DNA from: Phycisphaerae bacterium
GTDB taxonomy: Bacteria; Planctomycetota; Phycisphaerae; UBA1845; PWPN01
Assembly (NCBI GenBank): GCA_030372985.1
Contig: JAUCQB010000161.1
Location: forward strand, 1 to 64,000
Direction: 5' to 3'
Length of the DNA stretch: 64,000 bases
The notes under the pieces: model-generated
What the model was told of the DNA's origin: nothing
Databases searched by the model: none
What the model saw: only the letters and a program-made list of their open reading frames with translations
Position numbers and translations under genes: made by a program
In this document: positions 15,886-27,550 of the stretch, piece by piece
Position numbering within the stretch: position 1 is the first letter of the stretch
Layout: every line of letters starts with the position of its first letter

Positions 15886-17565
15886 TCATTCATCCGTCAC
15901 GCACCCGAGTGAGGCCGGTTTAACGTTCTTGATGTACTTGTACAGCGTGCCGCGAGTGGCCTTGTAGGGCGGCATCGTCCAGGCGGCGCGGCGACGGGCG
16001 AGCTCAGCATCGGGTAGGTCAACGCTGAGGGTGTTGGCTTCCGCATCGATGGTGATCGAGTCGCCGTCGCGAAGCAGGGCAATCGGGCCGCCATCCTGTG
16101 CCTCAGGGCAGATGTGCCCGACGATGAAGCCGTGCGAACCGCCCGAAAAACGCCCGTCGGTGATCAGGGCGACATCCTTGCCGAGGCCGGTGGACATGAT
16201 CGCCGCGGTTGGCGTCAGCATCTCGGGCATGCCGGGCCCACCCTTGGGGCCCTCGTAGCGGATGACCACCACGTCGCCCTTGCAGATGAGCTTCTTCTCG
16301 ACGGCCGCGAGCATGTCCTCTTCACAATCGAACACGCGGGCCGGCCCGCTGAAACGCTTGCCTTCCTTGCCGGTAATCTTGGCGACGGCCCCCTCGGGTG
16401 CGAGATTTCCGCGAAGAATGCGGATGTGACCGGTTCGTTTGATGGGCTTCTCGATCGGGCGGATCAGGTCTTGCCCCGGTGTGAGGCCGGGCAGATCCGC
16501 CAGGTTCTCGGCCAGCGTCTTACCGGTTACCGTGATGCAGTTGCCATCCAGGAAGCCCTTTTCGAGCAGGTACTTCATCACTGCCGGCGTGCCGCCGACC
16601 TTGTGCAGATCTTCCATGACGTATTTGCCGCTGGGTTTCAAGTCGGCCAGGTACGGCACTCGATCAGAGACCTGCCGGAAATCGTCGATACTCAACTCGA
16701 CCCCGGCCGTCCGGGCCATCGCAACCAGATGCAGAACTGAGTTGGTTGATCCGCCGAGAGCGATTACCACCACCATGGCGTTCTCGAACGCCCGGCGGGT
16801 CATGATGTCGCGCGGCTTGAGGTCAAGCTCCAGCAGGCGGCGCATCATCTGGCCCGCGCGGAAGCATTCATCGAGCTTAGCCGGGTCCTCCGCCGGGATC
16901 GACGCGCTGTACGGCAATGACATGCCCAGGGCCTCGATCGCGCTGGCCATGGTGTTGGCGGTGTACATGCCGCCGCAGGCACCCGGACCAGGGCAACTGC
17001 AGCGGACGATCTGGTCGCGCTGGGCGGCGGTGATCTCCCCAGACAGGTACTGGCCGTAAGACTGAGACGCCGAGACGATGTCGACGGCCTGGTCGCCGAG
17101 GTGGCCCGCCCGGATGGTCCCGCCGTAAACCACCAACCCCGGCCGGTTGAGCCGGCACATGGCCATGACGCAGCCGGGCATGTTCTTGTCGCAGCCGGGC
17201 AGAGCGACGCAGGCGTCGTACCACTGGGCGGCCATGACCGTCTCGATCGAGTCGGCAATGATCTCGCGGGACTGCAGCGAGTAGCTCATGCCGTCGGTGC
17301 CCATGGCAATGCCGTCGCTGACTCCGATGGTGTTGAACCGCAACCCGACCATGCCCGCCGCCTGCACGCCCTCTTTGACCCTGACGGCCAAGTCGTTCAG
17401 GTGCATGTTGCAGGGATTGCCCTCCCACCACACCGCGGCGATGCCTACCTGCGGCTTGTTCATGTCCTCCTCGCTCAGGCCGGCGCCATAGAGCATGGCC
17501 TGGGAGGTCCCCTGCGACTTGGGTTGGGTGATGCGGGAACTGTATTTGTTCAATGGTTCGGGCAT
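15886..17565 (-). CDS. ilvD: Dihydroxy-acid dehydratase, paralogue 1
   Basis: Dehydrates 2,3-dihydroxy-isovalerate and 2,3-dihydroxy-methylvalerate in valine/isoleucine synthesis. 559 residues, the shorter class. Iron-sulfur ligands are the Cys in [10 protein letters not shown] and in [16 protein letters not shown]; the C-terminal [17 protein letters not shown] is intact. AGGAG lies just before the ATG, and a TATAAT box on the minus strand is at 17603-17598. A second, longer IlvD is encoded divergently 280 bp away. Confidence 0.95.
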   Translation of the reverse strand: MPEPLNKYSSRITQPKSQGTSQAMLYGAGLSEEDMNKPQVGIAAVWWEGNPCNMHLNDLAVRVKEGVQAAGMVGLRFNTIGVSDGIAMGTDGMSYSLQSREIIADSIETVMAAQWYDACVALPGCDKNMPGCVMAMCRLNRPGLVVYGGTIRAGHLGDQAVDIVSASQSYGQYLSGEITAAQRDQIVRCSCPGPGACGGMYTANTMASAIEALGMSLPYSASIPAEDPAKLDECFRAGQMMRRLLELDLKPRDIMTRRAFENAMVVVIALGGSTNSVLHLVAMARTAGVELSIDDFRQVSDRVPYLADLKPSGKYVMEDLHKVGGTPAVMKYLLEKGFLDGNCITVTGKTLAENLADLPGLTPGQDLIRPIEKPIKRTGHIRILRGNLAPEGAVAKITGKEGKRFSGPARVFDCEEDMLAAVEKKLICKGDVVVIRYEGPKGGPGMPEMLTPTAAIMSTGLGKDVALITDGRFSGGSHGFIVGHICPEAQDGGPIALLRDGDSITIDAEANTLSVDLPDAELARRRAAWTMPPYKATRGTLYKYIKNVKPASLGCVTDE

Positions 17566-17646
17566 GGCAACACTCCTGTTTCGGTTTCAACGAGATGATT
17601 ATAGACGCCGTATCCGGCCCTGCCATGCCCGCCCAGAGCTGAGTGC

Positions 17647-17672
17647 CATGCCCACGGCTTTGCGTGGGCATG
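17647..17672. repeat. Hairpin repeat between divergent ilvD genes
   Basis: CATGCCCACG and CGTGGGCATG form a perfect 10-bp stem around GCTTTG. It is followed by GATTTGAGATC...CTGAGATTTCAG (17680-17707), which resembles a stretch at 60338-60370. Both look like small dispersed elements rather than regulatory sites. Confidence 0.55.
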
Positions 17673-17749
17673 CCTTGCCGATTTGAGATCCCCAATCTGA
17701 GATTTCAGATGTGCCGCCGACCACGACGTTGCGATGTGCAACAATGGGG

Positions 17750-17755
17750 TATAAT
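17750..17755 (+). promoter_or_regulatory. -10 box of ilvD paralogue 2
   Basis: TATAAT, 89 bases before the ATG. A GTTGC-GATGT-GCAAC inverted repeat lies just upstream where a -35 box would be. The spacing to TTGCGA is only 15 bases. Confidence 0.45.
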
Positions 17756-17844
17756 GCTCCCTCCACGCCGACCGCGGTTGAGCCATGACGAGGGCTGAGC
17801 GGTCTGCGGAAGCTTTTGGGGTTCTATCGAAAGGTCAAGTGAAC

Positions 17845-19671
17845 ATGCGAAGCGATCTGATCAAGCGAGGCGTTGAGCGGGCGCCGCACCGGAGCCTGCT
17901 GAAGGGTACGGGCAATTTCACGGATGCCGACATCGACAAGCCGTTCATCGCCGTGTGCAATTCGTACACCGACATCATCCCCGGCCATGCCCACCTGGAC
18001 CGCGTCGGGTATTTCGTCAAGGAAGCCGTCCGGGCGGCCGGGGGCGTTCCGTTCATCTTCAATACCATCGGCATTGACGACGGCATCGCCATGGGCCACG
18101 CGGGGATGAAGTTCTCGCTGGCCAGCCGCGAGTTGATCGCCGACTGCGTCGAGTCGATGCTCGAGGCTCACCGTTTCGATGCGATGATCTGCATCCCCAA
18201 CTGCGACAAGATCATTCCGGGGATGCTCATGGCCGCCGCCCGGTGCAACATCCCGACGATCTTCGTCAGCGGCGGGCCGATGGAGGCCGGCCGTACCAGC
18301 GACGGCAGGAAAGTTGACCTGATCAGCGCGTTCTACGCCGTCAGCCAGCACGCCGCCGGCCTGATGGACGAGAAGACCGTTCGCGAGATCGAGAACCACG
18401 CCTGCCCGACGTGCGGCAGTTGCTCGGGCATGTTCACCGCCAACAGCATGAACTGCCTGTGCGAGGCTTTGGGCATGGCCCTGCCGGGCAACGGGACGAT
18501 CCTGGCCACCAGCGACGATCGCAAGGAGCTGTATCGCCGCGCGGCCGAGCGGATCGTCGAGATGGCCAAGGCCGACGCGCCCAAGCCGCTGGACATCATG
18601 ACCAAGCAGGCCTTCGAGAATGCGATGATTCTCGACATGGCCATGGGCGGATCGACCAACACCGTTCTGCACATCCTGGCGATCGCCAACGAGGCCGGTG
18701 TCAGTTTCACGCTCAAGGACATCGATGCCCTGTCTCTCAAGACACCGAACGTGTGCAAGGTGGCCCCGTCGTCAGGTGACAACGGCCGCATCTACCACAT
18801 CGAGGATTGCCAGGCCGCCGGCGGGATCATCACCATCCTGGGCGAGGTCGCCCGCGGCAAGCCGGGACTGCTGCACACCGAGGCGATCACCGTGACCGGC
18901 AAGACGCTCGGGCAGAACATCCAGGACAGCGACATCCGCGTGCGCGGCGAGAAGGTCCGCACTGACGGGCTGAGCACCGCCAAGCGAAGCGAACTGAGCG
19001 TCTACACCGACAACGCCGAAAAGGGCGGCGCGGCGGTGCTGGCAACGATGGAAAAGGGCCAATTCGATCCGTTCGACTGTATTCGGACAGTCGAGAAGGC
19101 ATACTCGCAGCAGGGCGGGCTGAGCATCCTCTACGGCAACCTCGCCCCCGAAGGCGCGGTGGTCAAGACGGCCGGCGTGGATAAGGAGATGCTCAAGCAC
19201 ACCGGACCGGCCGTGATCTTCGAGAGCCAGGAAGACGCTTGCGAGGGCATCTTGAAGGGCAAGGTCAAGCCCGGTGACGTGGTGGTGATCCGCTATGAAG
19301 GCCCAAAGGGCGGCCCGGGCATGCAGGAGATGCTGGCTCCGACCAGCTACATCAAAGGACGGCCGGAACTGGCCAAAACAGTCGCCCTGATCACCGACGG
19401 GCGCTTCAGCGGTGGGACCGCAGGCGCCTGCATCGGCCATGTCAGCCCCGAGGCGGCTGCAGGCGGCGTGATCGGCTTGCTTCGCAACGGCGACGTCATC
19501 GAGATCGACATCCCCGACCACAAACTGAGCGTCAAGCTGTCCGACGCTGAGATCGCCGAACGCCGCAAGACCTGGACCGCGCCCAAGCCGCGCTACACCA
19601 AGGGCTGCCTGGCCAAGTACAGCGCCCTGGCCACCAGCGCGAGCACGGGTGCGATCCTGAAATGGGATTGA
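17845..19671 (+). CDS. ilvD: Dihydroxy-acid dehydratase, paralogue 2
   Basis: 608 residues from ATG 17845 ([20 protein letters not shown]), close in length and N-terminus to the classical IlvD. Ligand motifs are [23 protein letters not shown] and [19 protein letters not shown]; the C-terminus [17 protein letters not shown] is intact. The first paralogue begins with a different N-terminus and is shorter, so this is not a recent duplication. One may serve branched-chain amino acids and the other a sugar-acid dehydration; the sequence alone does not say which. Confidence 0.93.
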   Translation: MRSDLIKRGVERAPHRSLLKGTGNFTDADIDKPFIAVCNSYTDIIPGHAHLDRVGYFVKEAVRAAGGVPFIFNTIGIDDGIAMGHAGMKFSLASRELIADCVESMLEAHRFDAMICIPNCDKIIPGMLMAAARCNIPTIFVSGGPMEAGRTSDGRKVDLISAFYAVSQHAAGLMDEKTVREIENHACPTCGSCSGMFTANSMNCLCEALGMALPGNGTILATSDDRKELYRRAAERIVEMAKADAPKPLDIMTKQAFENAMILDMAMGGSTNTVLHILAIANEAGVSFTLKDIDALSLKTPNVCKVAPSSGDNGRIYHIEDCQAAGGIITILGEVARGKPGLLHTEAITVTGKTLGQNIQDSDIRVRGEKVRTDGLSTAKRSELSVYTDNAEKGGAAVLATMEKGQFDPFDCIRTVEKAYSQQGGLSILYGNLAPEGAVVKTAGVDKEMLKHTGPAVIFESQEDACEGILKGKVKPGDVVVIRYEGPKGGPGMQEMLAPTSYIKGRPELAKTVALITDGRFSGGTAGACIGHVSPEAAAGGVIGLLRNGDVIEIDIPDHKLSVKLSDAEIAERRKTWTAPKPRYTKGCLAKYSALATSASTGAILKWD

Positions 19672-19700
19672 GAATCGCCGACGAGGGCGTCGGCGCTACT

Positions 19701-19737
19701 GTGGGGCCGACGCGGAGGTCCAAAGTGGGGCCGACGC
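19701..19737 (+). repeat. Short direct repeat after ilvD
   Basis: GTGGGGCCGACGC occurs twice (19701-19713 and 19725-19737) inside a stretch rich in variants of GTCGGCGC and CGTCGG. Probably remnant repeat sequence. Confidence 0.5.
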
Positions 19738-19783
19738 TCTCGTCGGACCTCCCGGTCCTCTTGGAGCTGAGCAGAAAAGACAA

Positions 19784-19851
19784 ACCGCGGAATACGCTGA
19801 ATACGCTGAAAGACTTCCCGCGTCTTTCTTCCGCGTGGTCCACGCGGTTCA
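19784..19851 (+). repeat. Dispersed palindromic repeat, copy 2
   Basis: It starts ACCGCGGAATACGCTGAATA as copy 1 at 1864 does, and ends TTCCGCGTGGTCCACGCGGT then TCA. The centre differs (AGACTTCCCGCGTCTTTC). It occupies the middle of the 436-bp gap between ilvD and tpx; I see no gene in the rest of that gap. Confidence 0.7.
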
Positions 19852-20107
19852 CTGAATCGTCGAGTGAGGCCCCACCTGCCTTTGCCGAACAGCCAACCTG
19901 CGGTTCCTCCCGGCCGAGGATGGGGTTTGCTGAGAGCCGTTGGCTCGGTTTGGCGGGAAAACCGGCTTGCGGTGGTCTCGCGCTTCCAGGGGGCTATAGA
20001 ATAGCTCGTCAATCGGTTGGCCTGTGGACCGGTGGGCTGTCCCTGACAGCAGCGCACCGAGTAGAATCGCGTCCACGGTGCAATCGCATGAAAGGAGACC
20101 ACAAGTC

Positions 20108-20623
20108 ATGACCGAGCGAAAAGGCATCGTCACCTTCAAAGGCGGGCCGCTGACCCTGGTGGGTAACGAAGTGAAGGTGGGCGACACGGCGCCCGAGGCA
20201 ACCCTGCTGGCCAATGATCTGTCGCCGGTGCAGATCGGCTCGCTGCGCGGCAAGGTGCTGATCCTGTCGTGTGTTCCATCCCTGGATACGGCCGTGTGCG
20301 ACACTCAGACACGAAAGTTCAACCGGGCGGCCGCCGCATTGGGGAACGACATCGAGATCCTGACCATCAGCATGGATCTGCCGTTCGCCCAGAAGCGTTG
20401 GTGCGGAGCGGCGGGCATCGATCGCGTTCGCACCCTCTCGGACCACCATGACGCCGCTTTCGCGACGGCCTATGGTTTGCTGCTCAAGGAGCTTCGTCTG
20501 CTGGCCCGGGCGGTGCTGGTGGTCGACAAGGCCGGCAAGGTGCAGTACGTCGAGTTGGTCAAGGAAGTCACGCACGAGCCGAATTACGAAGCGGCCTTGG
20601 CGGCGGCCAAGAAGCTGGTGTGA
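20108..20623 (+). CDS. tpx: Thiol peroxidase (atypical 2-Cys peroxiredoxin)
   Basis: Reduces lipid and hydrogen peroxides using thioredoxin. 171 residues from the ATG at 20108, with AAAGGAGA upstream. The Tpx pattern SVPSLDTAVC (here SCVPSLDTAVCDTQTRKF) provides the peroxidatic Cys, and RWCGAAGI provides the resolving Cys; an additional Cys precedes VPS. The C-terminal VLVVDKAGKVQYVELVKEVTHEPNY is characteristic of Tpx. Confidence 0.95.
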   Translation: MTERKGIVTFKGGPLTLVGNEVKVGDTAPEATLLANDLSPVQIGSLRGKVLILSCVPSLDTAVCDTQTRKFNRAAAALGNDIEILTISMDLPFAQKRWCGAAGIDRVRTLSDHHDAAFATAYGLLLKELRLLARAVLVVDKAGKVQYVELVKEVTHEPNYEAALAAAKKLV

Positions 20624-20699
20624 GACTGGCCCGGCCGTGTAGGATGTGCTCACCACGACCGCTGCGAACTGACGATGACCCCTGTTCCGGTTGTGCACG

Positions 20700-22148
20700 A
20701 TGGCTAACTCCATCATCTGGTTCCGGCACGACCTGCGACTGGCGGACAACCCCGCCTTGCTGGCGGCCGTCGAACAGGGCGGCCCTGTGGTTCCCGTCTA
20801 TACCTGGTCGCCCGAAGACGAGGGCGAGTGGCCGCCTGGAGCTGCAAGTCGATGGTGGCTTCATTACGCGCTGGCCGCCCTCGATGCCGATCTGCGCAAG
20901 CTCGGCAGCCGACTGATCATCCGGACCGGTCGCACGGTCGAGACGCTCGTTGCCCTGGTCCGCGAGGCGAAAGCGACGGCCGTCTTCTGGAATCACCGGT
21001 ACGAGCCGGCCGCAGTCCAGATCGCCAAGGACGTCGAAAATGCCCTTCGAAGGCAAGGTCTCTGCGTCGGCGAGTTTCACGGCAACCTGCTCTTCGATCC
21101 GCGGGTCACGCTCAACCGACAGGGCGGGCCGTTCCAGGTGTTCACGCCGTACTGGAAGCACTGCCTGTCAGCGCCGGAACCGGAATTGCCCAAGCCCGCG
21201 CCGGGCCGGCTTTCACGACCTCGGCAATGGCCTTCCTCGCTGAGTCTGGATGCCCTGAGGTTGCTGCCGACAATCAAATGGGCGGAGGGTATCGCGGAAA
21301 CCTGGGTTCCCGGAGAACGGTCCGCATCCGATCGGCTCACGCGCTTCATCGAGAAAGCCTTGAGCGACTACTCGACCGGCCGTGATCGCCCGGAGAAGAC
21401 CGGCACTTCGCGTCTGTCCCCTGATCTGCGTTGGGGCCACATCAGTCCCCGGCAAGTCTGGCATGCGGTCAAGCGATCCACCCGTCGCCAATCACCGAGA
21501 GTCGCCAAACAGGCCGAAGGCTACCTCCGCCAGCTCGGCTGGCGCGAGTTCGCCCACCATCTGCTCGTTCACTTCCCGCACACCCCCGAAGAGCCGCTGC
21601 GGCCGATGTTCGCACGTTTCCCGTGGAACGGCAGTTCAGAACACCTTCGTGCGTGGCAGCACGCCCGCACCGGTTACCCGCTCGTCGATGCCGGCATGCG
21701 CGAACTCTGGCACACCGGCTGGATGCACAATCGCGTACGGATGGTGGTCGCGTCGTTCCTGGTCAAGCATCTGCTCGTCCCTTGGCAGGAGGGGGCCCGG
21801 TGGTTCTGGGACACGCTGGTCGACGGCGATCTGGCCAACAACACCCTCGGCTGGCAGTGGTGTGCTGGCTGCGGGGCCGACGCCGCTCCCTACTTCCGCA
21901 TCTTCAATCCGGTGCTTCAGGGCCGCAAGTTCGACCCCGACGGCGGCTATGTCCGACGCTGGGTCCCCGAGATTGCCGGCTTGGCAGACAAGCACCTGCA
22001 CGAACCCTGGGCCGCCAAGGCCACCGACCTGGCCGAATGCTGTATCCGTCTCGGTCGCGATTATGCCGAGCCCATCGTCGACCACGCCGAAGCCCGCACA
22101 CGAGCATTGAAGGCATATGATCGCCTTCGAGGCAGACCCGATCGCTGA
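20700..22148 (+). CDS. phr: Deoxyribodipyrimidine photolyase
   Basis: Repairs cyclobutane pyrimidine dimers with blue light, FAD and an antenna pigment. 482 residues from the ATG at 20700. The N-terminal Rossmann domain begins IIWFRHDLRLADNPAL; the FAD-binding core includes LRQLGWREFAHHLLVHFP, YPLVDAGMRELWHTGWMHNR and the W-rich NNTLGWQWCAGCGADAAPYFRIFNP. This is the class I CPD pattern. It follows tpx by 76 bp on the same strand, which makes a small stress-defence group plausible. Confidence 0.95.
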   Translation: MANSIIWFRHDLRLADNPALLAAVEQGGPVVPVYTWSPEDEGEWPPGAASRWWLHYALAALDADLRKLGSRLIIRTGRTVETLVALVREAKATAVFWNHRYEPAAVQIAKDVENALRRQGLCVGEFHGNLLFDPRVTLNRQGGPFQVFTPYWKHCLSAPEPELPKPAPGRLSRPRQWPSSLSLDALRLLPTIKWAEGIAETWVPGERSASDRLTRFIEKALSDYSTGRDRPEKTGTSRLSPDLRWGHISPRQVWHAVKRSTRRQSPRVAKQAEGYLRQLGWREFAHHLLVHFPHTPEEPLRPMFARFPWNGSSEHLRAWQHARTGYPLVDAGMRELWHTGWMHNRVRMVVASFLVKHLLVPWQEGARWFWDTLVDGDLANNTLGWQWCAGCGADAAPYFRIFNPVLQGRKFDPDGGYVRRWVPEIAGLADKHLHEPWAAKATDLAECCIRLGRDYAEPIVDHAEARTRALKAYDRLRGRPDR

Positions 22149-22186
22149 ACGCCATCGCGCTCCATGGCCCCAGCCGGCAAAACGGA

Positions 22187-22192
22187 TATACT
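22187..22192 (+). promoter_or_regulatory. Possible -10 box of trpS
   Basis: TATACT lies 92 bases before the trpS ATG. The -35 region is not convincing. I saw no T-box-like leader. Confidence 0.35.
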
Positions 22193-22283
22193 GTCGGCCT
22201 TGATAAACCCACCGACGATGCTTGCGCTCAAGCACGTCGCCGGCTGGGAGTGAGTAACAGGAGTACCCTACGGGTCTGCAACC

Positions 22284-23264
22284 ATGAGACTGCTGTCTGG
22301 AATCCAACCGTCTGGAAAACTTCACTTGGGCAATTATCTTGGCGCTATGCGTCCGCAAATCGAGATGCAGGACCAGGGCCACGAGTGTTTCTACTTCATC
22401 GCCAACTACCACGCCATGACGAGCCTGAGCAACGCCGCGCTGATGGAGGAGTACACGCAGGGGGTGGCCTTGGGTTACCTGGCTCTCGGCCTCGACCCGG
22501 TCAAGACAGTGTTCTTCCGCCAGTCGGACGTGCCGGAGGTGACCGAACTGACGTGGATTCTGTCGTGCGTGACCCCGATCGGCCTGCTGGCTCGCGGCCA
22601 CTCGTACAAGGACAAGGTGGCTCAGGGGCTTTCGCCCAACCACGGGCTGTTCGCCTACCCGGTGCTGCAGGCGGCCGACATTCTGATCTACAAAGCCCAC
22701 GCCGTGCCCGTCGGACAGGACCAGAAGCAGCACATCGAGATGACCCAGGACATCCAGGCCAAGTTCAACGCGGCGTACAACTGCGAGGTGCTGATACGGC
22801 CGGAACCGATGATCCGCCAGACCGTGGCGGTGATCCCCGGCGTCGACGGCCGCAAGATGAGCAAAAGCTACGACAACACCATCGAGCTGTTCGGGCCGGA
22901 GAAGGCCACACGCAAGCGGATCATGTCCATCCTCACCGACTCGACTCCTGTCGAGGCCCCCAAGGACCCGGACAAATGCAACGTCCTGGCGTTGCTGAAG
23001 GGACTGGCGAGCGAGAGTGAGATCAAGGAGTGGGAGAACCGCTACCGCTCCGGAGGCATGGGCTACGGCGAGGTCAAGAAACGCTTGGCCGACTTGTTCT
23101 TCGAGGTTCTCGGCCCGGCTCGCAAGAAACACGAAGAACTGCTCAAGCACCCGGACGAAGTCGAGCGCATCCTGGCCGACGGCGGCCGCAGAGCCCGCGC
23201 CGTCGCCCAGGAAACCATGCGCGAAGTCCGAAAAGCCTGCGGGCTGAAGACGAGCCACTCATGA
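22284..23264 (+). CDS. trpS: Tryptophanyl-tRNA synthetase
   Basis: Charges tRNA-Trp. 326 residues, standard for bacterial TrpRS. The HIGH-equivalent is KLHLGN (residues 12-17) after SGIQPSG, and the KMSKS motif is at residues 191-195. The substrate loop VPVGQDQKQHIEMTQDIA-like segment is intact. It stands alone, with a 536-bp gap before dnaG. Confidence 0.97.
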   Translation: MRLLSGIQPSGKLHLGNYLGAMRPQIEMQDQGHECFYFIANYHAMTSLSNAALMEEYTQGVALGYLALGLDPVKTVFFRQSDVPEVTELTWILSCVTPIGLLARGHSYKDKVAQGLSPNHGLFAYPVLQAADILIYKAHAVPVGQDQKQHIEMTQDIQAKFNAAYNCEVLIRPEPMIRQTVAVIPGVDGRKMSKSYDNTIELFGPEKATRKRIMSILTDSTPVEAPKDPDKCNVLALLKGLASESEIKEWENRYRSGGMGYGEVKKRLADLFFEVLGPARKKHEELLKHPDEVERILADGGRRARAVAQETMREVRKACGLKTSHS

Positions 23265-23575
23265 GGACGGTGAGACGAGGGGCGGGCGGCGGGCGTAGCA
23301 ACAGGTGCAGAATGTGGAAGCAGGGCTAGCACAATACCTTCTCAATACCGTAGGTTCCCTTTTCGGCGTCTGCCCGGCGCCCCGCAGATCTTGCCTTCTT
23401 TACGCCCCCATTCCAGGTCGGTAGCCTCCCCTCCCCGCCACCGGGGCAAATTGACCACGACTACCTTCGTTTGGTCCAGTCCCCAACGTCCTGCAAGAGC
23501 GCGCCGCCTGGTCTCGATGCGGCCGCGGGGAACCTTTGCGAGCCCCGGTGATTTTCTCTGGGAATCGGCCCGTTT

Positions 23576-23592
23576 TTGGCACGGTTTTTGCT
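23576..23592 (+). promoter_or_regulatory. Sigma-54 (RpoN) promoter
   Basis: TTGGCACGGTTTTTGCT matches the -24/-12 consensus (TTGGCACG-N4-TTGCW), with GG at 23578-23579, GC at 23590-23591 and exactly 10 bases between them. It points towards dnaG, 209 bases downstream of the -12 GC; the expected start is near 23602. I see no convincing small gene between it and dnaG. Confidence 0.75.
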
Positions 23593-23641
23593 TGAGTTCG
23601 AGCCAGCCATAAGCATCGGGAAAATAAAACGCTAAGTTCGT

Positions 23642-23678
23642 TTGCCCGGACCGAAAACCTGGTGTATAGTTTTCGGTC
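23642..23678 (+). promoter_or_regulatory. Sigma-70 promoter upstream of dnaG with overlapping inverted repeat
   Basis: TTGCCC (23642-23647), 17 bases, TATAGT (23665-23670). A perfect 10-bp inverted repeat GACCGAAAAC/GTTTTCGGTC (23649-23658 and 23669-23678) spans the spacer and the end of the -10 box. It could be an operator or a start-site hairpin. The rest of the 536-bp gap upstream (23265-23570) shows no gene. Confidence 0.6.
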
Positions 23679-23800
23679 TCCCAAAGAGCGAGGTAGGCAC
23701 AGCGGGTGTGATAAGTTAGCGGTTAAACTTTTGCCAAATCTGGACTTAGGCCTGCTCTCGCATTATCCAGGTTTCAGCGGGGCGTTCCAGAGGGCGAGCG

Positions 23801-25660
23801 TTGTCTTTAGCCGACAGGGAAACCATTACCCGGCAAATCCGGGAAGCCGTCGACATCATCGATCTGGTGGGGAGTAGCGTCTCCCTGCGAAGGGCGGGGT
23901 CTGCCTTCAAAGGGCTCTGTCCGTTCCATGAGGAGAAGACCCCATCCTTTATGGTGCACCCCGCGCGGCAGATCTTCAAGTGTTTCGGCTGCGGTGTTGG
24001 AGGCGACGTCTTCAAGTTCGTCCAACTGCGGGAGAACGTGGGTTTTACAGAAGCCCGCCGCATCCTGGCGGAGAGGGCGGGCATCGACCTTGAGCCGCGT
24101 CCCAGCTCCGGGCCGGCTGGTCCTGGGAAGACCGATCTGGCCCGTGCCTGCGACTGGGCCCGTCGTGTCTTCCGCAAGAACTATGAAGGGTCAGGTGGCG
24201 AGGCCGCTCGAGCCTATGTGGCCAAGCGGGGTATTTCCCCGGAGATGGTCGAGGCCTTCGGTGTGGGCTTGGCGGTGGACAGCTATGATTCTCTGTTGCG
24301 TCAGGCCGATCTGTCCGGAATTGATCACAAGTTGTTGTTGGCGGCCGGTTTAGTGAAAGAGAGCCAACGCGGCGGCTACTACGACACTTTCCGCAATCGG
24401 TTGATGTTCCCGATTGTGGACACCAACGGCCGGGTGCTCGGTTTCGGGGGGCGAACGCTCGGGGAAGATCCCGCGAAGTATCTGAACACGCCGGCTACCG
24501 CCCTGTTTGACAAAGGGACCAACCTGTTCGGGCTGGATCGCGCCCGCCAGGCGATCGCTGAGACGGGCCGGGCCATTGTGGTGGAAGGCTACACGGACTG
24601 CATCATGGCACACCAGCATGGCTTTTTTGAGACAGTGGCCACGCTCGGGACGGCCATGACCGACGCGCATGCCAGGCTGCTGCGTCGTTTCACTGATCGG
24701 GTGATTCTGCTGTTTGACTCCGACGAGGCCGGGCAGCGGGCCGCCGACAGAGCCCTCGCGGTGACCGTAGGCGTCGGTCTGGACGTGTCCCTGACGCGCG
24801 TACCCGAAGGCAAGGACCCCTGCGACTATCTCTTATCGGCCGGTCAGACAGGTTTTACCGGGGTGTTGAACCAAGCCATTGGGGCGCTAGAATTCAAATG
24901 GCGGGAGGTGTCGCGCAGATATGGTGTCGGCGCGACAGGCCCGGCGCGCAGACGGGCGGTGGAGGAATACCTTCATCAACTGTCTGCCTGGCTGGGACAG
25001 GGGGCAATTGACCCAATCCAGACGGGGTTGCTGATCAACCAGTTGAGCCAGATCGTCGCCCTTCCGGCGGAGGATCTGCTTCAGCAACTGCGCAAGATGT
25101 CGCAACGGTCAAGGCCGTCGACGGCTGTCAAGGGGGCGGCCAATGGGGCCCAGCCGGGAGCGACCCTTTCGCAGAAAGGCTCCAACAGTCAGCAGGAAGC
25201 TCTTCGGCAGATCGTCGAGGTGCTTCTGAACGAGCCGGCGTATTACGCGCACGTGGCTTCCTGGCTGAAGCCCGAGCACGTGTGGGACCCGGCGCTTTCG
25301 GCGGTGGTCGCGGAGATGGTGACCATACTGAATTCGGGGCGGAAGTTGCAGGTTGCGGAGCTGATCGGGCGTTTCGAGTCCCCGGAGTACGGGCGACTGA
25401 TCACCGACCTGCAAGACCGCGGCGAGCGACGCGGGCAGTTTGCCACCGTGATTGAAGGGGCGATGGCCTGTCTGGATGCGTTCGAGCGATCGCGGCATGC
25501 GGCCGTTCTGGCGGACGATATCCGCCGCTCGCGGCAACAGGCCGGAGATCAGCAGGTCCCGCAGGGCGAAGACGAGCGACTGAGAGCATTGACCGATGCG
25601 GCCAAGCAGTCTCATTTCTCGCCGGTGCGAGCCAGGAAGAGACTGCTGGATCTGCCGTAA
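23801..25660 (+). CDS. dnaG: DNA primase
   Basis: Makes RNA primers at the replication fork. 619 residues from a TTG start at 23801. The N-terminal CHC2 zinc site is exact: C40, H43, C61, C64. The TOPRIM core shows VVEGYTDCIMAHQ (Glu of the first motif) and LLFDSDEAGQRAADRA (DxD motif), and the catalytic-core segment YNTP equals KYLNTPATALFDKG. The last ~170 residues form the helical DnaB-binding region. It is followed by rpoD, the classic macromolecular-synthesis order, but rpsU is absent upstream. Confidence 0.97.
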   Translation: MSLADRETITRQIREAVDIIDLVGSSVSLRRAGSAFKGLCPFHEEKTPSFMVHPARQIFKCFGCGVGGDVFKFVQLRENVGFTEARRILAERAGIDLEPRPSSGPAGPGKTDLARACDWARRVFRKNYEGSGGEAARAYVAKRGISPEMVEAFGVGLAVDSYDSLLRQADLSGIDHKLLLAAGLVKESQRGGYYDTFRNRLMFPIVDTNGRVLGFGGRTLGEDPAKYLNTPATALFDKGTNLFGLDRARQAIAETGRAIVVEGYTDCIMAHQHGFFETVATLGTAMTDAHARLLRRFTDRVILLFDSDEAGQRAADRALAVTVGVGLDVSLTRVPEGKDPCDYLLSAGQTGFTGVLNQAIGALEFKWREVSRRYGVGATGPARRRAVEEYLHQLSAWLGQGAIDPIQTGLLINQLSQIVALPAEDLLQQLRKMSQRSRPSTAVKGAANGAQPGATLSQKGSNSQQEALRQIVEVLLNEPAYYAHVASWLKPEHVWDPALSAVVAEMVTILNSGRKLQVAELIGRFESPEYGRLITDLQDRGERRGQFATVIEGAMACLDAFERSRHAAVLADDIRRSRQQAGDQQVPQGEDERLRALTDAAKQSHFSPVRARKRLLDLP

Positions 25661-25796
25661 CGAACGGACGGAGGAGGCCCTCGCTGGCATCGACGTGATC
25701 GGTCGGCGGGGAGGCGGCGTGGCAGGGAAGCCCGCTGCATCGAGGAGTCGAACGGATAAACAAGCCAGGCAGGATAGGTGACCTGCGGAGTTGACT

Positions 25797-27527
<1,731 letters not shown>

Positions 27528-27550
27528 GGGTACACGAGACCTCAATCGCA

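Noticed and set aside
13575..15893. Long open frame of over 770 codons on the minus strand opposite asnA and the ThuA-Gfo/Idh gene
   Set aside because: It is antisense to two well-supported genes and its composition is an echo of their codon bias. GC-rich DNA produces such frames.
22149..22283. T-box leader before trpS
   Set aside because: No conserved T-box bulge sequence or terminator is visible in the 135-bp gap.
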